33,265 nucleotides of DNA, from NCBI RefSeq assembly GCF_001544975.2, contig NZ_FCOG02000069.1:1-33265 (forward strand), given 5' to 3'. Of this stretch, positions 17,012-26,051 are shown in pieces (position 1 is the stretch's first letter; every line of letters begins with the position of its first letter). A program made the translations under genes and the position numbers. This stretch comes from Caballeronia arationis. Lineage in GTDB: Bacteria > Pseudomonadota > Gammaproteobacteria > Burkholderiales > Burkholderiaceae. The notes below the pieces were generated by a model. That model had not been told where the DNA came from, did not search any database, and saw only the letters and a program-made list of their open reading frames with translations.

Positions 17012-19270
17012 TCACTGGCCGATATAGCCGGCCGGCGCCGTTACGTTCGCGCGCGCGACCTCTGCGTTGTCGGAAACCACGTAGACGGGCGCTTCGGTCA
17101 GCGCGAGCGCGACGCGTCCGTTCCTGTAAGGCATCGTCGACGCGTTGCCCATCATGTCGAATACCGTCACGTTGCCCGACTTGTCGGGTGCATCGACGAC
17201 GAGGCTGTAGTTTTCCGCGTAAGTGGAGCTGAAACCTTCGGCGCCGGGCCACTCCTTGTTGTTGTGCGTCCACAGCGCGGTGACGACCTTGCCGCCGTTC
17301 AGGCGCTGGAACGCGTACGCATGGATGTTCTTCGGCGTGCCGTTGAGGGGGCCGAGCGTCGTCGTGCCGTCGACGAGACGCGTCATCGCGGCGACGCCCA
17401 TCGCTGCCGGCTTCGGGCTGATCTCCTTCTGGCCGAAGCCGCCCTGAGGATTCACGAGGTCGAAGAAGACGCCATAGCCGACTTCCGGCGGATCGGCCGA
17501 ATAGAACACGAAGCTCACGTCGGCGCCTTCGCCGAGCAGGATCAGGTGCATGCGCGCGACCACCGCGCCCTGCGCGTAGAGAATGTTCGCGTTCGGATAG
17601 GTCGGGCCGTATTTGCTGCCGATGTCGTAGCTGACGCCCGTTTCGGTGACGAAGAGCTTCGCGCCCGGCCTGACGATCTCCGTCATCGCCCGGCGCAATT
17701 CGCGCATCGCGGCGGGCAGCGCCTTGGCTGCGGTCGACGGGCTGCTGCTGCCGGCGAAGCGCTCCGGCGGATGCGACGGCGACGTGCCGATGTCGTAGTA
17801 GCCGTGCGCGCTGACGCCATCGAGATACTTGCCGATGCCGAGCGGAGCGAGGCGCCTCAGCCACTCCGTATTCTTCGAGAGCGCGGACAGCGTGAGCCCC
17901 ATCACGACCGCGTTCGGATCGCCGGCGTGGATCGCGTCGTGGGTCGCCTTGAACATCGCGACGAGGTTTGCGTCGGTGTCGCGCCAGGGCAGGCCGCCTT
18001 CGTAGTCGGGCTCCCAGGTGACCTGGTAGTAATTGTTCGACTGGCGCGGGAAATAGCGCTTCCTCACCGTGTTCGATTCCTCGCCGACGCGCTTCATGTA
18101 CGCGCGGTACTGGTCGAGCGACGCGGGCGCGTAGCTGTGCGTATCGGTGTGCGTCGGGCTCGCCCAGCCGGGGATGCCGTCGAGCTGGATGAGCCGCAGG
18201 AGATCGCCCGGCCGGAAGAAGGGCGTGAGGTTGTCGGTGGCGGCGTTGAAGGTGTTCGGGGCCTTCGGCTCCGTCATGTACCAGTTGCGGTTGTCATTCA
18301 CCCAGGTGAGGCCGAGGTTCGGATAGAGCGGGCGGTAACCGTCGCCGGAACAGCATGATTCGCCCGGCTTCAGATACGCGGCGCCCTGTCCGCCGAAGCG
18401 GTGCTGGTCGGGATGCGCGTAGTCGACGGCGGGCAGCGCAGCCGATACGTCGGGCAGCACGCCAAAGGACGCAATGCCCGACGGCCGCGTGCCCCGCGCC
18501 GCGAGCGTGCCCTTTTGCGAGGCGAGCGTCGCGGAGATGGCGAAGTAGCCGGCCGTCTGCGTCGTGCAGGTGAGCGTGTAGCTGCCCGCGCCCGCCGCCA
18601 CGGAGAAACGGCCGCTCGCGCGCACGACGTTCCAGGCGTCGCGAATCTGCCAGGCGAGGGCATCGGCGGAGGTTGCGCGCGCCGTGAACGCGATCTTCAC
18701 CGGCGCGCCGCGCGCGAACAAGCGCGTGCCGTCGCTGCCGGGGGTGTCGGCTTCGATCGGATCGCCCGTCGCGGTCGCGGGGCCGGGCGCGCCCGGCCCC
18801 TTGCATTGCAGGAGCGGCTCGGCGGGCGCGGCGTCGGCCTGAGCGGCGGATGCCACCTGCGCGGGCCTGGCGCCTGGCCGGCTTTTGGCCGCCGCGCCTC
18901 CCGAATACCAGCAGCGCTTGTCGGCGCCGGGCGCGGGGTCGTCGAAAGCGGTGTTGTCGCAGGGCGTCTGGTCCGTGAATTCCTTGATCACGTGCTGAGT
19001 CGGTGTGCCGTACAGCACACGGGCCGTGCCCCGAAAGGTGCAGGTTGCGTTTTCCGCCGCGCACGGCAACCACGCCGTGCCGTCGATCGTCAGCGCACCC
19101 GACGCGGGCTGAGGCGCAGCCGCGCCAGCTTCCACCGACGTCGCCCGATCGCAGGCCTGCAACAGAAACACGGCGATGCCAAGCAGCGTCGCGCGACGGT
19201 GTTGTTTCCGCGCGACGCGAGGATTTCGCACGGAATCGATGGGGCGGGGCGGAACGGCTTCTGGATTCAT
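17012..19270 (-). CDS. Lipoprotein with clan-A glycoside-hydrolase-like barrel
   Basis: This 752-residue predicted lipoprotein has a basic N-terminus, a hydrophobic segment and the lipobox LQAC with Cys40. Residues 67-122 form a small four-Cys module (CAAENATCTFRGTARVLYG, then a Cys pair at 104 and 120) of a kind I know beside carbohydrate-active domains. A beta-rich part (about 185-270) may be Ig-like. Residues about 285-600 resemble a TIM-barrel hydrolase of clan GH-A, near GH39: Glu420 in VTWEPDYEG is the likely acid/base, and Glu543 in LFVTETGVSYD the likely nucleophile. A C-terminal beta-sandwich (about 640-735) fits GH39-like proteins. The start at 19270 gives the signal sequence. It may trim or release the neighbouring exopolysaccharide, as PslG does for Psl. 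Substrate is unknown and the family call is by motif only. Confidence 0.75.
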   Translation of the reverse strand: MNPEAVPPRPIDSVRNPRVARKQHRRATLLGIAVFLLQACDRATSVEAGAAAPQPASGALTIDGTAWLPCAAENATCTFRGTARVLYGTPTQHVIKEFTDQTPCDNTAFDDPAPGADKRCWYSGGAAAKSRPGARPAQVASAAQADAAPAEPLLQCKGPGAPGPATATGDPIEADTPGSDGTRLFARGAPVKIAFTARATSADALAWQIRDAWNVVRASGRFSVAAGAGSYTLTCTTQTAGYFAISATLASQKGTLAARGTRPSGIASFGVLPDVSAALPAVDYAHPDQHRFGGQGAAYLKPGESCCSGDGYRPLYPNLGLTWVNDNRNWYMTEPKAPNTFNAATDNLTPFFRPGDLLRLIQLDGIPGWASPTHTDTHSYAPASLDQYRAYMKRVGEESNTVRKRYFPRQSNNYYQVTWEPDYEGGLPWRDTDANLVAMFKATHDAIHAGDPNAVVMGLTLSALSKNTEWLRRLAPLGIGKYLDGVSAHGYYDIGTSPSHPPERFAGSSSPSTAAKALPAAMRELRRAMTEIVRPGAKLFVTETGVSYDIGSKYGPTYPNANILYAQGAVVARMHLILLGEGADVSFVFYSADPPEVGYGVFFDLVNPQGGFGQKEISPKPAAMGVAAMTRLVDGTTTLGPLNGTPKNIHAYAFQRLNGGKVVTALWTHNNKEWPGAEGFSSTYAENYSLVVDAPDKSGNVTVFDMMGNASTMPYRNGRVALALTEAPVYVVSDNAEVARANVTAPAGYIGQ

Positions 19271-20644
19271 GGGTTCCGAAATGTAAGTTCCGTACGATTG
19301 ATCACGTGCCGCAACGCTCCGAAATGGCCGCCGCGGGCGTTGTGCTACGAAAATGAAACGTTTTTGGGGCCCGTTCGCCCGATAGTGCGCCAGACCACAT
19401 TCTCGCGGTGCCGATCGACGGCGGATCGTTCTGGTTCCAGACGGACGCAACGTCCGGTACCTTGGAACGCCCTGCCACGTGGCGCCTGCGCGATCCCCCG
19501 ATCCGCGCGACAAGGCAAATCCAGCATAAGTCACCCCTTTCGAACGGGATAGTCATTGCGCTGAAGGTTGGCGGACCGGGACAGCATCGCGCCGCACAAG
19601 GCGCGATGCGTGCGCGGGCGCACGCTGCGTCGCGAACGCCTCGAATCGGCCGAGTGTCAGAAGTGAAACACGGCCCGAACGGTGCACGCGTGCCCCGGCA
19701 CGATGCCTGCGCACCATGCGGAGACCGTTGGGCGGAGGCCATCGGCGTGTGTCAGGCGGCGCGATTCGTCGGGGGAATAATGACCGGCTGGCTGCGCCGT
19801 CTTTCCGAACTTCGTCACCCGGCAATTGGCAGACAAGAATCGTGCGCAGTGAATGCGGCGCCGCAATCGACGAAAAGTTGGCGGATACGGCCGGGCGGCG
19901 GATCGCAGCGTACATGGGGGAGAGCGGGGCGGTGACCGGTCTGCTGCGGCGCAATATCGTTGTTCATACCAATGCAGTTCAATAGCCGCTTTGATAAAAC
20001 GTGACGGTTTTACCGGATAATTAAAGCAGTCGCATATTACGGCCAGATTTTAAAATGCCTGCGCATTAATAGTTAATGTAACGGCGGCATATCTGGAGGT
20101 ATTCATTCTCCCTTAAAAGTTGATTCAGATCGGTAACAAAGGTAGCAAAAATGTTGAATCGAAAGAAAAGCCCGGAATCGATTGGACATTTCAATGTTTC
20201 ATGGATGAATCAGTTTTAAACATCTGAGGGTCGGATTGCCGTCGGCCCGGATCCTTGACTGTTCTTGCAAGGCCTTGCACAGCAAGGCCGGCTGTCCGAT
20301 CTGGCCGCTGCGAATTCGAATCGGACTAGAAACTGCTCTATAGGGACATGCTCCGAATGCCGCGTCTGTTTGACGAATGCATGAACGAACGCTCGGACTG
20401 AAGTTGGGGAGGGATATCAATGTGCGTTCCGCCGCATATCAGAACAAGTTTCCGGCTTTCAGCGCGAAAATCGCGAGCATAAAAAAGTTTGGCTGTTTAT
20501 GATTCAAGCCAGCGGACCAATTCCGCCAACATCTCGCTTCCATCGGTCACGCGCAGCCTGAGGCAATTCGGCGATCGCCATGATGCACCGCAATGGCAGC
20601 GACCTTCCACAGGCTGTGGATTACGCATGTTGCAGAGGATGACC
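19271..20644. promoter_or_regulatory. Long gene-free leader upstream of the regulator and EPS operon
   Basis: No gene is supported in these 1.37 kb. The first 700 bases are G+C-rich; about 19980-20220 is markedly A+T-rich for this genome and contains TTAATAGTTAATG. An inverted repeat TAAAAC / GTTTTA lies at 19995-20000 and 20007-20012, and a palindrome with direct repeats lies near 20266. It separates the divergently oriented lipoprotein and regulator genes, so it should contain both promoters. A long 5' leader or a small RNA is possible, but no specific one is supported. Confidence 0.5.
20266..20279. promoter_or_regulatory. 14-bp perfect palindrome, possible operator
   Basis: TGCAAGGCCTTGCA is a perfect palindrome at 20266-20279. 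The octamer GCAAGGCC within it (20267-20274) recurs in direct orientation at 20282-20289, 15 bp downstream. The site lies about 370 bp upstream of the second AraC-type regulator gene. Palindromes and spaced direct repeats like these are typical of regulator-binding sites, but no specific protein can be assigned. Confidence 0.4.
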
Positions 20645-21646
20645 ATGCCTTACGCCAATCTCGAACCCGCGGTCATGGGGTGGGTTCCCACCTCGACCAG
20701 AAGCTCGCAGTCCGAGGTGAGACGCATCGCAATCCTGTTGTTCGACGGGTTTTCGCTCCTCGGCGCCGGCATCGTCGCCGAAGTCTTCCACATGGCGAAC
20801 GAGCTGTCGTCGGCAAAGGGTCGGGCGGAATGCACGTACGACGTGCGCTTCCTCTCGGTCGAAGGCGGCAACGTGGCGTGCTCGTCATCGGTTCGCGTCT
20901 GGACCGACGGACTCGATGCACGCCACTACGGCGGGTTCGACGCGCTCTTCGTCGCGGGCGGCCGGGGCGCCGACGACGCGGCAGGCGACGAACGCATCAT
21001 CGAATGGGTGCGCCGCGTCCATTCGAAGACGACGGTGGTCAAGTCGATCTCCGAGGGCCGCAAGGTGCTCGACGCCGCCGGCATCGGCAATGCGCACGAA
21101 ACGCATGCGCGCTACGGCTCGTCGATGATCCACGCGGTGCGTGACTCGGACGGCAGCGAAGCGGGCGACCGCTACGAATCGATGAAGGGCGCGCTCCTGA
21201 TCGTCAAGCGCGACCTGGGGCTCGACGTCTCGCGCGGCGTCGCGGAACGGCTGATGCCGGGTTCGGCCGCGAAGCTCGTGTCGCTGCTCGGCGACAGCGG
21301 CGCCGCGACCGCCGGCGACAAGATCCGGGCGGCGGCGCGCTGGCTGCAGGACAACTGCGAACGGCCGATTTCGGTCGTCGACGCCGCGCAGGTCGCGGCG
21401 ATGAGCGAACGCAACTTCCTGCGCCGCTTCAAGATCGAGATGGGCATCACGCCGTCGGACTATTTGCTGCAGGCACGGCTCGCAGTGACCTGCGCGTTGC
21501 TGACGGATTCCGAGCTGCCGGTCGACAAGATCGCGCGCAGGAGTGGCATGGGCAACGGCGACCGTCTCGCCAAGATTTTCAGAAAGCGCCTCCTGATCTC
21601 TCCAACCGAATACCGGATGCAGAGCAGGCGCGACCCGAGCGGCTGA
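20645..21646 (+). CDS. AraC-family regulator with GATase-1/DJ-1-like domain (second copy)
   Basis: This 333-residue paralogue of the regulator at 13881-14921 has a DJ-1/PfpI-like domain (about residues 25-200: RRIAILLFDGFSLLGAGIVA, then DALFVAGGRGAD) followed by an AraC DNA-binding domain (about 225-325). The first HTH is ISVVDAAQVAAMSERNFLRR and the second is DKIARRSGMGNGDRLAKIFR, ending SPTEYRM. AGAGGA five bases before the ATG at 20645 supports this start; an ATG at 20639 is two codons upstream. It sits 107 bp ahead of manC on the same strand and is the best candidate for control of the exopolysaccharide operon. The 1.37-kb upstream region may hold its autoregulatory sites. The effector is unknown. 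Confidence 0.9.
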   Translation: MPYANLEPAVMGWVPTSTRSSQSEVRRIAILLFDGFSLLGAGIVAEVFHMANELSSAKGRAECTYDVRFLSVEGGNVACSSSVRVWTDGLDARHYGGFDALFVAGGRGADDAAGDERIIEWVRRVHSKTTVVKSISEGRKVLDAAGIGNAHETHARYGSSMIHAVRDSDGSEAGDRYESMKGALLIVKRDLGLDVSRGVAERLMPGSAAKLVSLLGDSGAATAGDKIRAAARWLQDNCERPISVVDAAQVAAMSERNFLRRFKIEMGITPSDYLLQARLAVTCALLTDSELPVDKIARRSGMGNGDRLAKIFRKRLLISPTEYRMQSRRDPSG

Positions 21647-21674
21647 GCCGCACGGCGTATCGACACGACACGCA

Positions 21675-21690
21675 CCGGGCAGGTGCCCGG
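21675..21690 (+). other. Hairpin between regulator and manC
   Basis: CCGGGC (21675-21680) pairs perfectly with GCCCGG (21685-21690) over an AGGT loop. It lies about 30 bases after the regulator stop and 64 bases before manC. There is no T-run, so it may be a weak terminator or a boundary that separates regulator and operon expression. Confidence 0.4.
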
Positions 21691-21753
21691 GCGTGAGAGC
21701 ATTGTTAAGAGCGGTATTCCGCGAACGCACTATTTGGGAGCAGGAGTCAAACG

Positions 21754-23289
21754 ATGACGAGAAGCGAAACGCAGGCAACGGATCAGGCAGGTTACGAGAG
21801 TGGGGTGGGGGCGGAGGCAGGCCCGGCGAAGTTCGCCGGGCCGTGCCGCTCGCTCGTCCCGGTCATTCTCGCCGGAGGTTCCGGCACGCGCCTCTGGCCG
21901 ATGTCCCGCGAACAATTTCCGAAGCAACTGATCGGCGTGGTCGGTCCTGACTCGCTGCTTCAGGCGACGGTCACACGCATGAAGGGCTTTTCCGGCGACT
22001 GGAAGGTCGCGGCCGAGCCGATCATCGTCTGCGGTGAGGAACATCGCTTCACGACCGAAGAGCAGGTCCGCGCGAGCGGCGTGGCGGCGCGCATTGTCGT
22101 CGAGCCGGCTCGGCGCGACACGGCGCCCGCATTGACCCTCGCCGCGGCGCTCGCGTGCGCCGACGGCGAAGACGCGATCATCGTTGCGATGCCGGCCGAT
22201 CACTCGATCGCCGACATCCCCGCGCTGCATCGTGCGATCGACATCGCCGCGAAGCACGCGGAGGCAGGCTCGATCGCGACGCTCGGTATTCCGCCGACGC
22301 GGCCCGACACCGGCTTTGGCTATATCCGCCTCGGCGGCGCGCTCGAGGAAGGCGCACACCAGATCGACCGCTTCGTCGAGAAGCCGGCTGCCGAACTCGC
22401 GGCGCAATACGTCGCGGCCGGCACCTACTGGTGGAACAGCGGAATTTTCGTGGTGCGCGCGAGCGTGTGGCTCGCGGCCCTGGAACGCCTCCAGCCGGAG
22501 ATGCACGCGGCGTGCGTCGCGGCGGTGAAGGAAGGACGCACCGACGGCGCGTACCTGCGCCCGGACGCCGTTGCCTTCGGCCGCGCCCCGTCCGATTCGA
22601 TCGACTATGCGGTGATGGAACACGTCGGCACGGCGAGCGCGCCTTGCGCGGGCGTGGTCGTGCCGCTCGTCGCGGGCTGGTCGGACCTCGGTTCGTGGGA
22701 CGCCGTGTGGGACGCGATGGAGAAGGACGAATCGGGCAACGTCGCAAGCGGCCGCGTGGTGTTCGAAGGCGCGACCTCGAGCTATGCGCGCTCGGAAGGC
22801 GGACGGCTCGTCGCGTGTGTCGGCACGACCAACATCATCGTGGTCGAGACGGACGACGCGGTGCTCGTCGCCGACCGCTCGCGCGTGCAGGACATCAAGG
22901 GGCTCGTGTCGCGGATTCGCCAGGAGCATGCGCCTGAAGCAGAAGCGCATCGCAAGGTGCGCCGCCCGTGGGGTTTCTACGACTCGATCGACCACGGCGA
23001 CCGCTTCCAGGTGAAGCGCATCGTCGTGAGCCCGGGCGCGCGTCTTTCGCTGCAGATGCATCACCACCGCGCGGAACATTGGACGGTCGTCTGCGGCACG
23101 GCGCTCGTCACGCGCGGCGAAGAGCAGTTCCTGCTCTCGGAGAACGAGTCGACGTATATCCCGCTCGGGGTGACGCACCGGCTCGAGAACCCGGGCAAGG
23201 TGCCGCTCGAGATCATCGAAGTGCAGTCGGGCTCGTACCTCGGCGAAGACGACATCGTTCGCTTCGACGATACCTACGGCCGCAGCTGA
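21754..23289 (+). CDS. manC: Mannose-1-phosphate guanylyltransferase / mannose-6-phosphate isomerase
   Basis: This 511-residue bifunctional type-II enzyme is the counterpart of BceA/AlgA/CpsB. The N-terminal guanylyltransferase makes GDP-mannose from GTP and mannose-1-phosphate: pyrophosphorylase signature ILAGGSGTRLWPMSREQFPK (about residues 38-57), DRFVEKPA (about 205-212) and WNSGIFV. The C-terminal cupin is the phosphomannose isomerase, starting RRPWGFYDSI at about residue 403, with metal ligands in LQMHHHRAEHW (about 433-443) and LGVTHRLENPG. The first 30 residues form a nonconserved tail. GGAG lies seven bases before the ATG. It is the first gene of the exopolysaccharide operon and supplies GDP-mannose to gmd and to mannosyltransferases. 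No phosphomannomutase gene is present in the window. Confidence 0.95.
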   Translation: MTRSETQATDQAGYESGVGAEAGPAKFAGPCRSLVPVILAGGSGTRLWPMSREQFPKQLIGVVGPDSLLQATVTRMKGFSGDWKVAAEPIIVCGEEHRFTTEEQVRASGVAARIVVEPARRDTAPALTLAAALACADGEDAIIVAMPADHSIADIPALHRAIDIAAKHAEAGSIATLGIPPTRPDTGFGYIRLGGALEEGAHQIDRFVEKPAAELAAQYVAAGTYWWNSGIFVVRASVWLAALERLQPEMHAACVAAVKEGRTDGAYLRPDAVAFGRAPSDSIDYAVMEHVGTASAPCAGVVVPLVAGWSDLGSWDAVWDAMEKDESGNVASGRVVFEGATSSYARSEGGRLVACVGTTNIIVVETDDAVLVADRSRVQDIKGLVSRIRQEHAPEAEAHRKVRRPWGFYDSIDHGDRFQVKRIVVSPGARLSLQMHHHRAEHWTVVCGTALVTRGEEQFLLSENESTYIPLGVTHRLENPGKVPLEIIEVQSGSYLGEDDIVRFDDTYGRS

Positions 23290-23403
23290 AGCAGGGCAGG
23301 CAGCCTACAAGAACGACGGGACACGGCACGGCGTAGGGCTGGCAGAGAGGAGGATGGGGCGGGTAGCAGCACGTCATCGGTTTGAAGTACGGGGAGAAAG
23401 AGG

Positions 23404-24783
23404 ATGCGCGATTTACAGGGATTACTGGCGCGGTTGTTCGACGTCGCAATGATTGTCTGCGGCGCTGCCGTGGCCTCGCAGATTCGTTTCGACAACATCG
23501 AAGCACATCGCTTCTACGTCGCCTTCGTGGCGTTCGCGGCAGCGTTTTCGCTGGCGCTCTTTCCGGGCTTCGGCGTGTATCAGTCGTGGCGCGGCCGCTC
23601 GAAGATCGTCCTCGCGAGCCAGGTGTCGCTCGCGTGGCTGATCGTGCAGGCGTGCGCGCTCGTGCTGATGTTCTCGCTGCATCGGCTCGACTACGTGTCG
23701 CGCCTGTGGTTCGCCTACTGGACTGCGATGTCCGGCGGGCTGCTCATTGCCGGGCGGCTCGTCACGCACGCGTTGCTCGGGCGGATGCGCAACGCCGGCA
23801 TGAACCTGCATTCGGTGGCGGTGGTCGGCTGCGGCAGGCATTGCGAATCGATCGTGCGCAAGATCGACCGTCTGCCGGCGTCCGGTTTTCGTGCGACGGC
23901 AGTCTGCAACGCGACACCCGAAAGCGGCCGCATCAACACCCGCGTGCCGGTGTTCGAGGACCACGTCGCGTTCGTCAATTACGTGCGCACGCAGGGCGTC
24001 CAGGAAGTGTGGCTCGCGCTGCCGCTGACGCACGAACGCACGATCCTTAAGTTCGTCAACGAGTTCCGCGACGACCTGGTGAACGTGCGCTTCATTCCCG
24101 ACGTGCGCAGCCTCGCGCTCTTCGAGTCCGGCGTGACGGACCTCCTGGGCGAGACGGCCATCAACCTCGTGGCGTCGCCGCTCTCGCCGAGCGCGATGCT
24201 CCAGAAGGAACTCTTCGATCGCGCTTTCGCGGCTGCTGCGCTACTCGCCGTGTCGCCGCTTCTGATCATGATCGCGCTCGCGATCAAGCTCACTTCGCGC
24301 GGCCCGGTCTTCTTCAAGCAGCGCAGAAAGGGCGCGGACGGCCGGGTCTTTCTGATCTACAAGTTCCGCTCGATGCGTGTGCATACCGAGAAGGCAGGCG
24401 TGGTCCGCCAGGCAACCCGCAACGATCCGCGAGTGACACGCGTGGGCGCGTTCCTGCGCCGCACGAGCCTCGACGAGCTGCCGCAATTCTTCAACGTGCT
24501 GCGTGGCGACATGTCCGTCGTCGGTCCGCGCCCGCACGCGCTGGAGCACGACGACCTGTACCAGAAGGTCGTCTCTGGATACATCCATCGCTATCGCATC
24601 AAGCCGGGCATCACTGGCTGGGCGCAGATCAATGGTTTTCGCGGCGAAACGGACCGCATCGAAAAAATGGAGGGACGCGTCGCACACGATTTGTACTACC
24701 TCGGTAACTGGTCGTTCGGCCTCGACATGAGAATCATCGCCGCAACGATCTTCAAAGGACTACGGCACACCAACGCTTACTGA
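23404..24783 (+). CDS. wcaJ: Undecaprenyl-phosphate glucose phosphotransferase (priming enzyme)
   Basis: This 459-residue polyisoprenyl-phosphate hexose-1-phosphate transferase has the WcaJ/BceB layout. Four hydrophobic helices occupy residues 10-115. A central CoA-binding-like/NAD-like domain follows (SVAVVGCGRHCESIVRK, about 137-155). A fifth membrane segment near 275-295 then leads into the bacterial sugar-transferase domain: FFKQRRKGADGRVFLIYKFRSM, DPRVTRVGAFLRRTSLDELPQFFNVLRGDMSVVGPRP and KPGITGWAQINGFRGET, all conserved. It transfers glucose-1-phosphate (typically) from UDP-glucose to undecaprenyl phosphate and so starts each repeat unit. The ATG has a GGGGAGAAAGAGG ribosome-binding region. 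It lies 114 bp after manC and 17 bp before wza. galU upstream would supply its donor. Confidence 0.93.
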   Translation: MRDLQGLLARLFDVAMIVCGAAVASQIRFDNIEAHRFYVAFVAFAAAFSLALFPGFGVYQSWRGRSKIVLASQVSLAWLIVQACALVLMFSLHRLDYVSRLWFAYWTAMSGGLLIAGRLVTHALLGRMRNAGMNLHSVAVVGCGRHCESIVRKIDRLPASGFRATAVCNATPESGRINTRVPVFEDHVAFVNYVRTQGVQEVWLALPLTHERTILKFVNEFRDDLVNVRFIPDVRSLALFESGVTDLLGETAINLVASPLSPSAMLQKELFDRAFAAAALLAVSPLLIMIALAIKLTSRGPVFFKQRRKGADGRVFLIYKFRSMRVHTEKAGVVRQATRNDPRVTRVGAFLRRTSLDELPQFFNVLRGDMSVVGPRPHALEHDDLYQKVVSGYIHRYRIKPGITGWAQINGFRGETDRIEKMEGRVAHDLYYLGNWSFGLDMRIIAATIFKGLRHTNAY

Positions 24784-24800
24784 CGCAGGGGACGACCAAT

Positions 24801-25988
24801 ATGCTCATCCAACAACAAACAAGCACCACGTCGCTGGCCGCCAAACGCGGCGTGTCTGGTTTCCGGCTCGGCACGCTCGCCGCGGCTGCCACGCTATGCG
24901 CACTTTTTGCCGGTTGCGGTCTGGCACCGGGCATGCGCATGCAGACGCCCGCGACGCTCGTCGAAACGAGCAACGATGCCGGCGATCCGGCATCCGAAGT
25001 CAACATCCCGATCACCCCGATCGACCTGACGCTCGTGCGCAAGATGCGCGCCGAGCAGCCGTCGTCGAGCGGTCCCGATCCGCTCGCCAGTCTCTTCGGC
25101 ACGCCGAGCGCCTACACGCTCGGCACGGGCGACGTGCTGCAGATCACGGTCTGGGATCACCCGGAACTCGTCGCGGCACTCGGCCAGCCGAACCCGAACA
25201 CGCGTCCCTCGGATGCGGCGCCCGGTTTCGTCGTCGATGCGGACGGCAACCTGCAGTTCCCGTATGTGACGAAGCCGCTGCACGTCGCGGGCAAGACGGC
25301 CGAGCAAGTGCAGCGCGAGCTGTACAAGGAACTCTCGAAGGTGTTCGTGAAGCCGCAGCTCACGGTGCGCGTGTCGTCGTTCCGTTCGTCGCAGGTGTAT
25401 ATCGACGGCGAAGTTCGCGCACCCGGCACGCAGACCTTCAACGACATTCCGATGACGCTGACGGAAGCCATCGGTCGTGCGGGCGGTTTCGCACCGACCG
25501 CGGATCAGAGCCGCGTCACTCTTATGCGTGATGGTACGACGTATCACATCAACATGGCCGGCATGACGAAGAAGGGCCGCACGCCTTCGGACATCGTGCT
25601 CAAGCCGGGCGATTCGCTGCGCGTCGACTCGCGCGACGAGAACGGCATCTACGTGATGGGCGAAGTGAACAAGCCCGCCACCGTGCTGCCGATGAAGAAC
25701 GGCAAGCTCACGCTTTCCGACGCTATCTCGCAGGCAGGCAGCCTGAACCAGGAAACGTCGAATCCGAAAGAGACGTACGTGATTCGCAATGGACAGAGCG
25801 ACAAGCCGGAGATCTACAAGCTGGATGCGCGCTCGCCGGTGTCGATGCTGCTCGCGAACAACTTCGAGTTGCAACCGAAGGACGTCGTGTACATCGACAA
25901 CAGCGGTCTCGTACGCTTTAGCCGCGTGCTGAACCTGCTGCTGCCGGCAATCAACGCAGGCCTGACCGCAGCAATCGTAACCAAGTAA
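24801..25988 (+). CDS. wza: Outer-membrane polysaccharide export lipoprotein
   Basis: This 395-residue Wza/BceE-type protein has a signal peptide with the lipobox FAGC (Cys39). The polysaccharide-export domain starts at YTLGTGDVLQITVWDHPEL, followed by VDADGNLQFPYV, and then SLBB-type repeats such as VYIDGEVRAPGTQTF and IYVMGEVNKPATVLP. A C-terminal amphipathic segment (about residues 375-395) would form the outer-membrane helical barrel of the octamer. It exports the polymer across the outer membrane together with Wzc. AGGGGAC precedes the ATG. In cepacian loci bceC and bceD lie between the priming gene and this gene; here they are absent and the spacing is only 17 bp. Confidence 0.94.
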   Translation: MLIQQQTSTTSLAAKRGVSGFRLGTLAAAATLCALFAGCGLAPGMRMQTPATLVETSNDAGDPASEVNIPITPIDLTLVRKMRAEQPSSSGPDPLASLFGTPSAYTLGTGDVLQITVWDHPELVAALGQPNPNTRPSDAAPGFVVDADGNLQFPYVTKPLHVAGKTAEQVQRELYKELSKVFVKPQLTVRVSSFRSSQVYIDGEVRAPGTQTFNDIPMTLTEAIGRAGGFAPTADQSRVTLMRDGTTYHINMAGMTKKGRTPSDIVLKPGDSLRVDSRDENGIYVMGEVNKPATVLPMKNGKLTLSDAISQAGSLNQETSNPKETYVIRNGQSDKPEIYKLDARSPVSMLLANNFELQPKDVVYIDNSGLVRFSRVLNLLLPAINAGLTAAIVTK

Positions 25989-25995
25989 GCGAGTA

Positions 25996-26016
25996 GGCGC
26001 GCGGGGGTCGCGCGCC
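25996..26016 (+). other. GC-rich hairpin between wza and wzc
   Basis: GGCGCGC (25996-26002) pairs with GCGCGCC (26010-26016) across a seven-base loop. It begins eight bases after the wza stop and ends 35 bases before the wzc start. The same seven-base stem recurs after wzc. There is no T-run. It is likely an RNA processing, stabilising or attenuating element; this is inferred from position only. Confidence 0.5.
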
Positions 26017-26051
26017 GCCCAATGCGCAAGTCAGAAAGAGTGAGCGAGACC

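Noticed and set aside
19408..19935. Open frame of 175 codons in the gene-free leader
   Set aside because: There is no recognisable domain, no good ribosome-binding site, and other frames are equally open; treated as non-coding.
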